Source: Limnohabitans sp. T6-5
Lineage (GTDB): Bacteria > Pseudomonadota > Gammaproteobacteria > Burkholderiales > Burkholderiaceae_C
Assembly: GCF_003063315.1 (NCBI RefSeq)
Contig: NZ_NERV01000003.1
Coordinates: forward strand, 496,001-560,000
Length of the DNA stretch: 64,000 bases
Direction: 5' to 3'
Shown: positions 8,522 through 17,138 of the stretch, in pieces
Layout of the letters: each line of letters begins with the position of its first letter
Position numbering within the stretch: the stretch's first letter is position 1
The notes under the pieces: generated by a model
The model's database searches: none
Seen by the model: the letters and a program-made list of their open reading frames with translations, nothing else
What the model was told of the DNA's origin: nothing
Position numbers and translations under genes: made by a program

Positions 8522-10087
8522 TCAGGCTTTTTTCTTCGGCTCAACCCACGCTGTTTTGACGGCAGCACTCGCTTTATTTGCAGAGGCGGCTTTGCTGCTT
8601 GCAGCAGGTTTGGCCTTGGCGGCAGAGGAGGTGCGCGCTGGGCTGGCTTTGACAGCGACTTTGGGGGCAGCTTTCACTGCAACCTTGACCACTGGCTCTG
8701 CTGCTTTCGCCTTGGCGGAGGCTTTGGCTTTCACTGGAGCCTCGGTTTTGACGGGGACCGGCGCTTTCACCTCGGTCGCTGCGGGTGCGCTTGTTGGAGC
8801 CGCTGGTTTGGTCTGTGCAAATGGTTTGGCATGGCTTTTGATGAAGTTGACCACTTGAGGGTAAACAATCGAGCGCCAGCGGCTGCCACTGAAAATGCCG
8901 TAATGGCCTGCGCCTTGCACATCAAGATGCAAACGGTCTTTGTCATCCACGCCCGTGCACATGTCTTGCGCTGCGCGGGTTTGACCGGAACCGGAGATGT
9001 CGTCCAGTTCCCCCTCGACGGTCAGCAGGGCCGTGCCCTTGATGTCTTGCGGGCGCACGCGCTCGACTTTGCCATCGACCCCTTTGACGTCCCAAGTGCC
9101 GTTGACAAGTTTGAAATCCTGGAACACGGTCTGGATGGTTTCCAGGTAGTAATCGGCGTCCATGTCGAGCACAGCGTTGTACTCGTCGTAAAACTTACGG
9201 TGGGCTTCGGCGCTGGCGTCGTCACCCTTGATCAGGTCTTTGAAATAGTCGTAATGGCTGTTGGCATGGCGGTCGGGGTTCATGGCCACGAAGCCGGTGT
9301 ATTGCAAAAATCCGGGGTACACACGGCGACCAGCGCCCGGGAAGTTGGACGGAACGCGGTAGATCACGTTGTTTTCGAACCACTCGAAGCTCTTGTTGGT
9401 GGCCAGGTTGTTCACCGAAGTGGGTGAGCGGCGGGCGTCGATCGGGCCGCCCATCATGGTCATGGTCAACGGGGTTTTTTCGCCTCGGCTGGCCATCAGC
9501 GACACGGCGGCCAGCACTGGCACGGTGGGTTGGCAAACGCTCACAATGTGGCAATTGCCATAGATGGATTGCAGGTGACGAATGAATTCCTGCACATAGT
9601 TGATGTAGTCGTCCAGGTGGAATTCGCCTTCGGACATGGGCACCAAGCGGGCGTTTTTCCAGTCGGTGATGTAGACCTTGTGGTCTTGCAGCATGGTTTT
9701 GACGGTGTCGCGCAGCAAGGTGGCGTAGTGGCCAGACAATGGCGCCACGATCAGCACCACGGGCTGAGTCTTCATTTGCGTCAAAGTGGCTGGTTCGTCC
9801 GAAAAACGCTTGAAACGGCGCAGTTCGCAAAATGGCTTGTCGATTTCGATGCGCTCATGAATGGCCACGTCGGTCTTGTTGACCTTGATGGTCTTGATGC
9901 CGAATTCTGGCTTTTCGTAATCTTTGCCCAAGCGGTGCATCAGGGCATAACCGGCTGACACACGCTGCGCCAAGGGGGTCTGCGAAATCGGGCTGAGCGG
10001 GTTGCTGTAGAGCTTGGCTGCGGCCTGTGCCAGATCGGAAAAAGGTTCCATGATCGAGCGTTGTGTTTCGAAGATCTGGTAAAGCAT
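8522..10087 (-). CDS. phaZ: Intracellular polyhydroxyalkanoate depolymerase with Ala/Lys-rich tail
   Basis: The start at 10087 (MLYQIFETQ) is preceded by an AAGGGAAAC ribosome site and gives 521 residues. Residues 1-425 match intracellular PHB depolymerases, which degrade amorphous storage granules to 3-hydroxybutyrate oligomers. The nucleophile Cys is near residue 185 in SVCQPTVP, with the catalytic Asp in GELDDIS and His in GAGHYGIFSG further on. The last ~96 residues are a low-complexity tail of Ala, Lys, Pro, Val and Ser, like the C-termini of PhaF/AlgP or histone H1 analogues. Ordinary PhaZ proteins end near 420 residues, so this tail is an addition, possibly binding DNA or the granule. 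Confidence 0.93.
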   Translation of the reverse strand: MLYQIFETQRSIMEPFSDLAQAAAKLYSNPLSPISQTPLAQRVSAGYALMHRLGKDYEKPEFGIKTIKVNKTDVAIHERIEIDKPFCELRRFKRFSDEPATLTQMKTQPVVLIVAPLSGHYATLLRDTVKTMLQDHKVYITDWKNARLVPMSEGEFHLDDYINYVQEFIRHLQSIYGNCHIVSVCQPTVPVLAAVSLMASRGEKTPLTMTMMGGPIDARRSPTSVNNLATNKSFEWFENNVIYRVPSNFPGAGRRVYPGFLQYTGFVAMNPDRHANSHYDYFKDLIKGDDASAEAHRKFYDEYNAVLDMDADYYLETIQTVFQDFKLVNGTWDVKGVDGKVERVRPQDIKGTALLTVEGELDDISGSGQTRAAQDMCTGVDDKDRLHLDVQGAGHYGIFSGSRWRSIVYPQVVNFIKSHAKPFAQTKPAAPTSAPAATEVKAPVPVKTEAPVKAKASAKAKAAEPVVKVAVKAAPKVAVKASPARTSSAAKAKPAASSKAASANKASAAVKTAWVEPKKKA

Positions 10088-10202
10088 TTGACAGTTTCCC
10101 TTGCGGCATGGCCGATAAATGGTGCGGTGCAACAATGCTACAGGACTTGGCCGGGTATTTTTTGAGTGTTGTCCCTAATCGGCGTCACCTTCCGGACCGA
10201 TC

Positions 10203-10231
10203 AAAAAAAAACCGCCCCGTCAGGGGCGGTT
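10203..10231 (-). terminator. Intrinsic terminator of the aminotransferase gene
   Basis: On the minus strand ACCGCCCC-TGAC-GGGGCGGT forms an 8-bp GC stem followed by at least nine T residues, 22 bp after the aminotransferase stop. This separates the gene from phaZ downstream. Confidence 0.92.
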
Positions 10232-10252
10232 GAAAGCGCAATGTCAGCCCGT

Positions 10253-11449
10253 TCAAATGACTTTGGCGATTGAAGCGCAGACGTAGTCGATGTTTTTGCT
10301 GTTGAGCGCGGCCACGCACATGCGGCCGGTGTCGGTGCCGTACACACCAAACTCGCTGCGCAGACGCACCATCTGGTCTTTGGTCAGGCCAGAGTAGCTG
10401 AACATGCCGATCTGCGTGGTGATGAAGCTCATGTCTTGTTTCACGCCAGCCGCTTTGAGGCTGTCCACCAGTTTTTGGCGCATGGCCTTGATGCGCACGC
10501 GCATCTCTGCCAGTTCGCTCTCCCACTGGGCGCGCAGTTCGGGGTTGTTCAGCACAGCTGCCACGACCGCACCGCCGTGGATGGGCGGGTTAGAGTAGTT
10601 GGTGCGGATGGCGATCTTCAATTGCGACAGCACGCGGGACGCTTCTTCTTTGTCAGAAGCCACCACCGACAGGGCGCCGACGCGCTCGCCGTACAGGCTG
10701 AAGCTCTTGGAAAAAGACGTGGACACGAAGATGTTGAGGCCGGCATCGACAAATTTCCCAATGACAGCGCCGTCTTCGGAGATGCCGTGGCCAAAGCCCT
10801 GGTAGGCCATGTCGAGGAAAGCCGTGAGGCCCTTGGCCTTAACGACGGCAATGACCTGGTCCCACTGGGCGTCGGTGATGTCGTAGCCGGTGGGGTTGTG
10901 GCAGCAGGCGTGCAGCACGACGATGGTGCCCGCTGCGGCCGCGTTCAGGCTGGCCAGCATGCCGTCGAAGTTCACGCCGCGCTTGGCCGCGTCGTAGTAG
11001 GCGTAGCTGTCGACTTCAAAACCGGCGTTCACAAAGATGGCGCGGTGGTTCTCCCAGCTGGGGTCGGAGATCATCACCTTGGCGTTGGGGCTGACTTTTT
11101 TCAGAAAGTCGGCGCCGATTTTCAGACCGCCTGTGCCACCAATGGCTTGCACGGTGGAGACGCGGCCAGACTTGACCACGTCGGAGTCGGCGCCAAAGAC
11201 CAGGCCTTTGACGGCATTGTCGTAGGCCACGATGCCGTCGATGGGCAGGTAGCCACGCGCTGTGGGGGTGGCCATCATGGTTTTTTCGGCGGCCTGCACG
11301 CATTGCAGCAGGGGCAGTTTGCCGTTGTCGTCGAAGTACACGCCCACGCCCAGGTTCACTTTGTTGGGGTTGGTGTCGGCGTTGAATTGTTCGTTCAGAC
11401 CCAGAATCGGGTCGCGAGGGGCCATTTCGACGGCGGAAAAGAGTGACAT
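10253..11449 (-). CDS. tyrB: Aromatic/aspartate aminotransferase (class I, PLP)
   Basis: The 398-residue protein is colinear with E. coli AspC/TyrB: APRDPILGLNEQF start, GVGVY, CCHNPTGYDI, and the PLP Lys in STSFSKSFSLYGERVG near residue 246; RTNYSNPP and a C-terminal Arg (TGRMCVA) bind the substrate carboxylates. It exchanges amino groups between aspartate or aromatic amino acids and 2-oxoglutarate. Sequence alone does not firmly separate aspartate from aromatic preference. It is transcribed alone, between an AT-rich intergenic region and its own terminator. Confidence 0.93.
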   Translation of the reverse strand: MSLFSAVEMAPRDPILGLNEQFNADTNPNKVNLGVGVYFDDNGKLPLLQCVQAAEKTMMATPTARGYLPIDGIVAYDNAVKGLVFGADSDVVKSGRVSTVQAIGGTGGLKIGADFLKKVSPNAKVMISDPSWENHRAIFVNAGFEVDSYAYYDAAKRGVNFDGMLASLNAAAAGTIVVLHACCHNPTGYDITDAQWDQVIAVVKAKGLTAFLDMAYQGFGHGISEDGAVIGKFVDAGLNIFVSTSFSKSFSLYGERVGALSVVASDKEEASRVLSQLKIAIRTNYSNPPIHGGAVVAAVLNNPELRAQWESELAEMRVRIKAMRQKLVDSLKAAGVKQDMSFITTQIGMFSYSGLTKDQMVRLRSEFGVYGTDTGRMCVAALNSKNIDYVCASIAKVI

Positions 11450-11640
11450 TTGAAATCCTGTACGAGGGGCGGGGTGGAGAACTGTAAGGAAGAAATCCTG
11501 CTTTGGTGGTCACTATTTTAATGGACCGTGATTTACTTGTATTTTGTATTTTTTTGTAAAAAATATACACATATGTACTATTTTGGTAAGTTTGATCAGT
11601 AGACTGAGTGTGTCATTTACATCGCTCATAAGGAGTCAAC
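11450..11640. other. AT-rich divergent intergenic region
   Basis: This 191-bp stretch is markedly richer in A+T than its surroundings (runs of T and A near 11540-11570). It separates the minus-strand aminotransferase from the plus-strand lipoprotein, so both promoters should be here. An AAGGAGT ribosome site ends 4-5 bases before the lipoprotein ATG. No unambiguous -35/-10 pair was identified. Confidence 0.5.
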
Positions 11641-13392
11641 ATGCGATTGAAACTACAGGCCTTGCCTATCTTGTCCCTTCTCTCTTTGGCCGTTTTGACC
11701 GCTTGCGGCGGCGGTGGAGGTTCTTCCAGTGCACCCACAACTTTTACGGGTGTTGTGGTTGATGGCTACATCGAAGGCGCCACGGTGTGTCTGGATCTCA
11801 ATGCCAATCAAGCTTGCGATGCAAACGAACCTAATGCAACCAGCAAAGCAGGCGGTACTTACAGCCTGGATGTGTCGGGTGTGGACGCAGACAAACTCAA
11901 GGCGGCGCATCTGCTGACGGTTGTTCCTATTGATGCTAAAGACTCTGACGATAAGGGCCTAACTTTGGGAAAAGCCGGAAAGCAAGCCTTTAATTTGCTG
12001 GCTCCTGCGGCTGCATTTGTTAACAGCGATGGCAGCCTGAAATCGGCGGTCATCAGCCCTCTGACTACGCTGGTTTCGCATGAAATGATTTCGGGCGGCA
12101 ATACCCTGGAAACATCCGAAAAATACGTCCGATCGCGCCTTGATTTGGCTGGTGATACAGATTTGCATCAGGACTTTGTGGCCAAAGATGTTACTGATCT
12201 GAAGTCAAAAGCGCAGATGCTGGCTGTGGCGATGGGCGAGGTCAAAGCGCAGGTGCTTGAATACCAAGGAAAAGAACAAAACGAGCGGGACGCCTTCCTG
12301 GCCGCTTTGACATATTTGCAAACGCAAGCGGCTAATTTGCAAAAAGCTTACGACGATGCCAAGACGGCCGATACATTGAAAAAAACACTCGTTCAATTGG
12401 TCGCTGATGAATTGAAGAAGGAAAATGGTTCGGCCAAACCTGCCATTGCAAATTTGGTGGCGGAGGCCAAAAAGATGACCAGTAGCACAGCTGCCGCTTC
12501 GGTCGTGGCAGTTCTTGAACAGGGCTTTTACACCGCTGAGGCTGTATTTGAAGACTGTAGTCAAGCCTCCTACTACTGCGTTCACCGCTATTCGCAAGTG
12601 CAGGGCAGTGGCGGCAAGATCAATTTGAGTCGTGATTACAAGTTGGTGGGTTCGAGTTGGCAGCTTGAAAGTAACACCAGCAGTACCACTTGGGTTTTGG
12701 TGGATGGAAAGGGCTGGGTTCAGGATAGTAATTGTCCTGATGGGACCGTCACCTATGTTGCAGACAGCACGGGTGGTGCAACCATCAAGAGTTGTAACGG
12801 CTTAACTGAAAAAGTCACTGCCCGAATGGTGGATGCCTCTGGCAAAACATTGAAAGCTTTGCTGCTGTATCCGCCTGAAGGGCATGAAGGTGTGACCATG
12901 CCCAGTGGTTCTGTGTTGTATTGGATTGACCTTGCCCGAACACAAGACGAATACCAGATTTACACCGGCAGCAAGGTTATGAAACCGCAGAATTACACCA
13001 GTGCATTCAGTAGCTTGGATGACTACATCGCCACTTATTCCACCACTAAAAAGAACAAAGATAATTGGGATGGTCTGAATTTCACTTTTGATGAAAACGG
13101 AACGTCTTCGGGTGGCAAAGTAACCCTCTGGAGCAATTCCGGCAAGACCATCGGCAGCGCCGACTATGAGCGTCGTAAAATTTCTGGCCAAGAAGTGCTG
13201 ATCATCAAGGCCACTTTGCCAGATGCAGAGCGTAACGGTGAATGGGTCATGTTCGGCGTCAAAGACGGTTTCGTCTACAACGGTAACTTCCGTTCTGCCT
13301 CAGCCAAAAAATCCTCTTACCCATTCTTCAACAAGACCATGATCAATGCCATCTTGAACGCGGGTAACAAGCCTGAAGTGTTGAGTAATTGA
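11641..13392 (+). CDS. Large lipoprotein of unknown function
   Basis: The protein has 583 residues with a lipoprotein signal peptide: hydrophobic core LPILSLLSLAVL, lipobox LTAC (Cys about residue 21), then a flexible GGGGGSSS linker. Residues ~33-75 (VDGYIEGATVCLDLN ... ACDANEPNATS) resemble the SdrD-B-like / carboxypeptidase-regulatory-like beta domains common in exported proteins of this order. The middle (~170-290) is helical and charged. The C-terminal half is rich in Ser, Thr, Trp and Tyr, with four cysteines that could pair. Base composition and codon use look more AT-rich than in neighbouring genes, suggesting recent acquisition or relaxed selection. No enzyme motif was recognised; surface or periplasmic location is inferred from the signal. 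Confidence 0.75.
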   Translation: MRLKLQALPILSLLSLAVLTACGGGGGSSSAPTTFTGVVVDGYIEGATVCLDLNANQACDANEPNATSKAGGTYSLDVSGVDADKLKAAHLLTVVPIDAKDSDDKGLTLGKAGKQAFNLLAPAAAFVNSDGSLKSAVISPLTTLVSHEMISGGNTLETSEKYVRSRLDLAGDTDLHQDFVAKDVTDLKSKAQMLAVAMGEVKAQVLEYQGKEQNERDAFLAALTYLQTQAANLQKAYDDAKTADTLKKTLVQLVADELKKENGSAKPAIANLVAEAKKMTSSTAAASVVAVLEQGFYTAEAVFEDCSQASYYCVHRYSQVQGSGGKINLSRDYKLVGSSWQLESNTSSTTWVLVDGKGWVQDSNCPDGTVTYVADSTGGATIKSCNGLTEKVTARMVDASGKTLKALLLYPPEGHEGVTMPSGSVLYWIDLARTQDEYQIYTGSKVMKPQNYTSAFSSLDDYIATYSTTKKNKDNWDGLNFTFDENGTSSGGKVTLWSNSGKTIGSADYERRKISGQEVLIIKATLPDAERNGEWVMFGVKDGFVYNGNFRSASAKKSSYPFFNKTMINAILNAGNKPEVLSN

Positions 13393-13447
13393 TTCTTGAT
13401 TTTTGAATAGGGGGTGATGCCCCATTCATTCAAAAAAATCATGCCTG

Positions 13448-13481
13448 CCCGCAAAGGTCAATCGGTCTTTGCGGGTTTTTT
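13448..13481 (+). terminator. Intrinsic terminator of the lipoprotein gene
   Basis: CCCGCAAAG and CTTTGCGGG form a perfect 9-bp stem with a 10-base loop, followed by six T residues. It lies about 55 bp after the stop codon. Confidence 0.9.
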
Positions 13482-13585
13482 GTATTCGGCTTCGGAAACG
13501 TCAGACATTTCGGATCAAATTTACAACTGAGTCAAACGATCCCGTTCTGGGTGTCATGTGGCGTGGGTATCAGGCATGCTGTCTC

Positions 13586-13606
13586 TTGCGCATAAAATAT
13601 GCGCAT
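13586..13606. promoter_or_regulatory. Putative ccdAB-1 operator/promoter
   Basis: TTGCGCAT (13586-13593) and ATGCGCAT (13599-13606) flank an AAAAT core, so TGCGCATA / TATGCGCA form a perfect inverted repeat. TAAAAT (13593-13598) could be the -10 box, 27 bp before the ccdA ATG. The 12-base string TGCGCATAAAAT recurs upstream of the second ccdA in this window (51132-51143). Confidence 0.55.
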
Positions 13607-13624
13607 ACTTTTCAGAGGTTCCAC

Positions 13625-13864
13625 ATGCTGCGCTTTGAAGATGCCCCCAAAAAACCCGTCAATTTGTCGCTCAACGCCGAGGTGCTGGCCATGGCGCGAG
13701 AGTTGGACATGAACGTGTCGCGTACGGTGGACGCCTTGTTGGCCCAAGAGGTCAAGCGTCAGTATTGGGCGCGCTGGCAGGCGCAAAACCAGGAGGCGAT
13801 TGCCAGTTACAACGCCCGCATTGAACAAGAGGGCTTGCCCTTGGACGCCTACCGCAGTTTCTGA
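13625..13864 (+). CDS. ccdA: CcdA-family antitoxin, module 1
   Basis: The 79-residue protein starts at the ATG at 13625. The N-terminal KKPVNLSLNAEVLAMAREL is the CcdA ribbon-helix-helix DNA-binding part, followed by a helical stretch (LLAQEVKRQYW) and an extended C-terminal region (IEQEGLPLDAYRSF) of the type that binds and neutralises CcdB. The frame is open upstream, but the operator-like palindrome there argues for this start. The toxin starts 3 bp after the stop. Confidence 0.9.
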   Translation: MLRFEDAPKKPVNLSLNAEVLAMARELDMNVSRTVDALLAQEVKRQYWARWQAQNQEAIASYNARIEQEGLPLDAYRSF

Positions 13865-13867
13865 GCT

Positions 13868-14182
13868 ATGGCCCAATTCGATGTCTATATCCACCCCGAT
13901 TCGCGCTTTCGAGAGCGCACGCCGTATTTGCTGGATGTGCAAAACACCTTTCTGGATCGCATTGCGACCCGCGTGGTGATTCCTTTGCGCAGTGCCGAAT
14001 TTGCCCCTTTGCCGATGCAGGACCTCAACCCCGTTTGCACGGTAGAAGGCCAAGTGGTGGTGCTGGACACGGCTGCGTTGGCTGCAGTGCCTTTGCGGTG
14101 GCTGGGTGCACCGCTTTTGAATTTGCGGGCAGACTCGCCCCAGGTGGTGAATGCGCTGGATATTTTGTTTGGCGGGTATTGA
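13868..14182 (+). CDS. ccdB: CcdB-family toxin (gyrase poison), module 1
   Basis: The 104-residue protein has CcdB landmarks: FDVYIHPD start, a PYLLDVQNTFLD helix-adjacent segment, RVVIPL strand, LNPVCTVEGQ, and C-terminal helix VVNALDILFGGY ending close to the end of the protein, the region where F-plasmid CcdB contacts GyrA. CcdB traps DNA gyrase as a cleavage complex. It is paired with the upstream antitoxin. In a chromosome such modules can be stabilisation relics or addiction elements; the length is normal and the frame is intact. Confidence 0.9.
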   Translation: MAQFDVYIHPDSRFRERTPYLLDVQNTFLDRIATRVVIPLRSAEFAPLPMQDLNPVCTVEGQVVVLDTAALAAVPLRWLGAPLLNLRADSPQVVNALDILFGGY

Positions 14183-14224
14183 GTCTGCTGGCGCCTTCAT
14201 CAGAAACATCAACTTCGAGTTCCC

Positions 14225-16336
14225 ATGTCTGAAATCATTCCTCTCGCAGAGGTTCCTGCTGTTGCGCCCGCTGGCCAATTTGTCCACTACCCCGGCTCGC
14301 CGTTCGAGCTGTTCCAGCCTTACCCGCCCGCAGGCGATCAGCCCACTGCCATCGCCCAACTGGTCGAAGGCGTACACGACGGCGAGGTGTTCCAGACCCT
14401 GCTGGGCGTGACCGGCTCGGGCAAGACCTTCACCATGGCCAATGTCATTGCCCAGCTGGGGAGGCCGGCCATTGTGTTTGCGCCCAACAAGACACTGGCC
14501 GCGCAGCTCTACAGCGAGTTCCGCGAGTTCTTCCCCAAGAATGCGGTCGAGTATTTCGTCAGTTATTACGACTATTACCAGCCCGAAGCCTATGTGCCGC
14601 AGCGCGATCTGTTCATCGAGAAAGACTCGGCCATCAACGAGCACATCGAGCAAATGCGCCTGTCTTGCACCAAAAGCATCATGGAGCGGCGCGATGTGGT
14701 GATTGTGGCCACGGTGTCGGCCATTTATGGCATTGGCGAGCCCGAGAGCTACCACCGAATGATCATGACGCTGCGCACGGGCGACAAGCTGGGCCAGCGT
14801 GACGTGATCGCTCAGCTGATCCGCATGCAGTACCAGCGCAACGACATGGAGTTCAGTCGCGGCAAGTTCCGGGTGCGGGGCGACACGATTGACGTGTTTC
14901 CGGCCGAGCATTCCGAGCTGGCGATCCGCATCGAGCTGTTCGACGACGAGATCGAGAGCCTGCAGCTGTTTGACCCGCTCACCGGGCGCATCCGGCAAAA
15001 GATCCCGCGTTTCACGGTGTACCCGTCTAGCCACTATGTGACGCCCCGAGACAAGGTGCTGGCGGCGGTGGAGACCATCAAGCTGGAGCTGGACCAGCGC
15101 CTGAAAGAACTGGTGGGCATGGGCAAGCTGGTGGAGGCGCAGCGACTGGAGCAGCGCACCCGGTTTGACCTGGAAATGCTGTCCGAAGTCGGGCACTGCA
15201 AGGGCATTGAAAACTACACCCGGCATTTGTCGGGCGCCGCCCCCGGCGACCCACCGAGCACGCTGACTGATTACATGCCGCCGGACGCCATCATGTTTCT
15301 GGACGAGAGCCACCAGATGATTGGCCAGCTCAACGCCATGTACAACGGCGACAAGGCGCGCAAAACCACGTTGGTGGAATACGGCTTTCGCTTGCCCAGC
15401 GCGTTGGACAACCGACCGCTCAAGTTCGAAGAGTTTGAAAAGCGCATGCGCCAGTGCATTTTTGTCTCGGCCACCCCCGCCGACTATGAAAAGACGCATT
15501 CGGGCAAAGTGGTCGAGCAAGTCGTTCGCCCCACGGGCCTGGTGGACCCGCAGGTCGAGGTGCGCCCCGCCACCCATCAGGTGGACGATGTACTGCAGGA
15601 AATCCGCATTCGGGTGGATAAGCACGAGCGGGTGCTGATCACCACGCTGACCAAGCGCATGGCCGAGCAGCTGACCGATTACCTGAGCGATAACGGCGTG
15701 AAAGTGCGCTACCTGCACAGCGATGTGGACACGGTGGAGCGGGTGGAAATCTTGCGGGATCTGCGCCTGGGCGCGTTCGATGTGTTGGTGGGCATCAACC
15801 TGTTGCGCGAAGGTCTGGACATCCCCGAGGTGTCGCTGGTCGCCATTTTGGATGCCGACAAAGAAGGCTTCTTGCGCGCCGAGCGCAGCCTGATCCAGAC
15901 CATTGGCCGTGCGGCGCGTAACTTGAATGGGCGCGCCATTTTGTATGCGGACCGCATCACCGAGTCCATGAAGAAAGCCATGGGCGAGACCGAACGGCGG
16001 CGCATCAAACAGCTCGCCCACAACGAGGCCATGGGCATCACGCCCAAGAGCATTGTCAAAAAGGTGAAAGACCTGATCGATGGCGTTTACAGCGAAAAGT
16101 CGGGCAAAGAGGCTGAGCGCCTGGAGCAGGCCGCGCTTCAAAAGGCCAAGGTTGAGGACATGAGCGAGAAAGACATCGCCAAAGCCATCAAGCAGCTCGA
16201 AAAGCAAATGATGGAGCACGCCCGGAACCTGGAGTTCGAAAAGGCCGCCCAGGTGCGGGACCAGCTGACCATTTTGAAAGAGCAGGCGTTTGGTGCAACA
16301 GGGGGCGACAACATCGTGCCTTTGATCAGGGCCTGA
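14225..16336 (+). CDS. uvrB: Excinuclease ABC subunit B
   Basis: This is the UvrB helicase of nucleotide excision repair, 703 residues, complete. Seen in order: Walker [11 protein letters not shown] near residue 60, the beta-hairpin tyrosines [10 protein letters not shown], helicase motif II FLDESH, the motif VI region QTIGRAARN, and the C-terminal UVR domain ([20 protein letters not shown]) that contacts UvrC. The gene starts 42 bp after ccdB and is probably constitutive. A degraded REPIN begins 2 bp after its stop. Confidence 0.97.
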   Translation: MSEIIPLAEVPAVAPAGQFVHYPGSPFELFQPYPPAGDQPTAIAQLVEGVHDGEVFQTLLGVTGSGKTFTMANVIAQLGRPAIVFAPNKTLAAQLYSEFREFFPKNAVEYFVSYYDYYQPEAYVPQRDLFIEKDSAINEHIEQMRLSCTKSIMERRDVVIVATVSAIYGIGEPESYHRMIMTLRTGDKLGQRDVIAQLIRMQYQRNDMEFSRGKFRVRGDTIDVFPAEHSELAIRIELFDDEIESLQLFDPLTGRIRQKIPRFTVYPSSHYVTPRDKVLAAVETIKLELDQRLKELVGMGKLVEAQRLEQRTRFDLEMLSEVGHCKGIENYTRHLSGAAPGDPPSTLTDYMPPDAIMFLDESHQMIGQLNAMYNGDKARKTTLVEYGFRLPSALDNRPLKFEEFEKRMRQCIFVSATPADYEKTHSGKVVEQVVRPTGLVDPQVEVRPATHQVDDVLQEIRIRVDKHERVLITTLTKRMAEQLTDYLSDNGVKVRYLHSDVDTVERVEILRDLRLGAFDVLVGINLLREGLDIPEVSLVAILDADKEGFLRAERSLIQTIGRAARNLNGRAILYADRITESMKKAMGETERRRIKQLAHNEAMGITPKSIVKKVKDLIDGVYSEKSGKEAERLEQAALQKAKVEDMSEKDIAKAIKQLEKQMMEHARNLEFEKAAQVRDQLTILKEQAFGATGGDNIVPLIRA

Positions 16337-16337
16337 T

Positions 16338-16430
16338 GTCGGAGTCTTCGACCACCGACCTACGAAAGATTGTTGCAACCACGAACCTGCGTGAAACCGC
16401 GCTGCCTTGTCGGCAGTCGAAGAGTCCGAC
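16338..16430. repeat. Degenerate REPIN copy 3
   Basis: The left inverted REP is intact (GTCGGAGTCTTCGACCACC..., 16338-16363). The right REP has lost its GTAG and part of the stem, keeping ...CAGTCGAAGAGTCCGAC (ending 16430). The spacer is expanded to about 45 bases. It fills the gap between uvrB and the isc promoter. Confidence 0.7.
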
Positions 16431-16504
16431 GTTGTTGGGTGAAGAGCCCACCACCCTTCACTTTTGAGCGCTGATAACCCGAGCGATTTAATCGGGATTG
16501 CGGT

Positions 16505-16529
16505 ATACTTGACTCGTTTAGTCGGGAAC
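16505..16529 (+). promoter_or_regulatory. IscR type 1 binding site / isc promoter region
   Basis: The sequence ATACTTGACTCGTTTAGTCGGG (in parts: ATACTTGACT, CGTTT, AGTCGGGAAC) closely follows the E. coli type 1 IscR consensus and overlaps a TTGACT -35 hexamer, as at E. coli iscR. Repression by [2Fe-2S]-IscR is inferred. A weaker related sequence, CCCGAGCGATTTAATCGGG, lies at about 16478-16496 and could be a second site. Confidence 0.75.
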
Positions 16530-16579
16530 CCGTTTCAGTGTTTCAAGACTGAACATCCCCCCCACTTCAGGAGCCTGCC

Positions 16580-17116
16580 ATGCGTTTAACCACCAAAGGC
16601 CGTTTTGCCGTCACCGCCATGATTGATCTGGCTTTGCGTCAAGACGCAGGTCCCGTGACTTTGGCCGCCATCAGCCAGCGGCAACAAATTTCACTGTCGT
16701 ATCTTGAGCAGTTGTTTGGCAAGCTGCGTCGGCACAACCTGGTTGAATCGACCCGTGGCCCCGGCGGCGGTTACACCCTGGGCCGCAAATCCACCGACAT
16801 CACCGTGGCCGACATCATCTTGTCGGTCGACGAGCCCATCGACGCCACCCATTGCGGCGGCAAGGAAAACTGCCACGGTGGCGACAGCCGCTGCATGACG
16901 CACGACCTGTGGGCCTCGCTGAACTCCAAAATGGTCGAATTCCTCGACTCCGTTTCCCTGCAAAAACTGGTGGATGACCAATTGGCCAAGGGCCTGGTCG
17001 TCGAGTCCAAGCCCAACATCAAACGGGCCATTTCGCCCATGCCGGTGGTCAAACCCATCCGCGTGACGGGCCCCAATTCGGTTTTTGAGTTGGGCACTGT
17101 GTTTGCCAAATCCTGA
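16580..17116 (+). CDS. iscR: Iron-sulfur cluster sensing regulator IscR
   Basis: This is an Rrf2-family transcription factor, 178 residues, with an N-terminal winged helix ([19 protein letters not shown]; recognition helix [13 protein letters not shown]). Three Cys, spaced C-x5-C-x6-C (HCGGKENC ... SRC), plus the nearby His ligate the [2Fe-2S] cluster. Holo-IscR represses its own operon through type 1 sites, so the operon rises when clusters are scarce. A CAGGAG ribosome site lies 6-7 bases before the ATG. It is the first gene of the ISC operon. Confidence 0.97.
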   Translation: MRLTTKGRFAVTAMIDLALRQDAGPVTLAAISQRQQISLSYLEQLFGKLRRHNLVESTRGPGGGYTLGRKSTDITVADIILSVDEPIDATHCGGKENCHGGDSRCMTHDLWASLNSKMVEFLDSVSLQKLVDDQLAKGLVVESKPNIKRAISPMPVVKPIRVTGPNSVFELGTVFAKS

Positions 17117-17138
17117 TTTTTTCAAGAAAAGTACCGCC

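Noticed and set aside
13532..16378. A 948-codon open frame antisense to ccdAB and uvrB
   Set aside because: Long antisense frames are expected in GC-rich genes. It spans three unrelated loci including a REPIN, and the forward genes carry all motifs.
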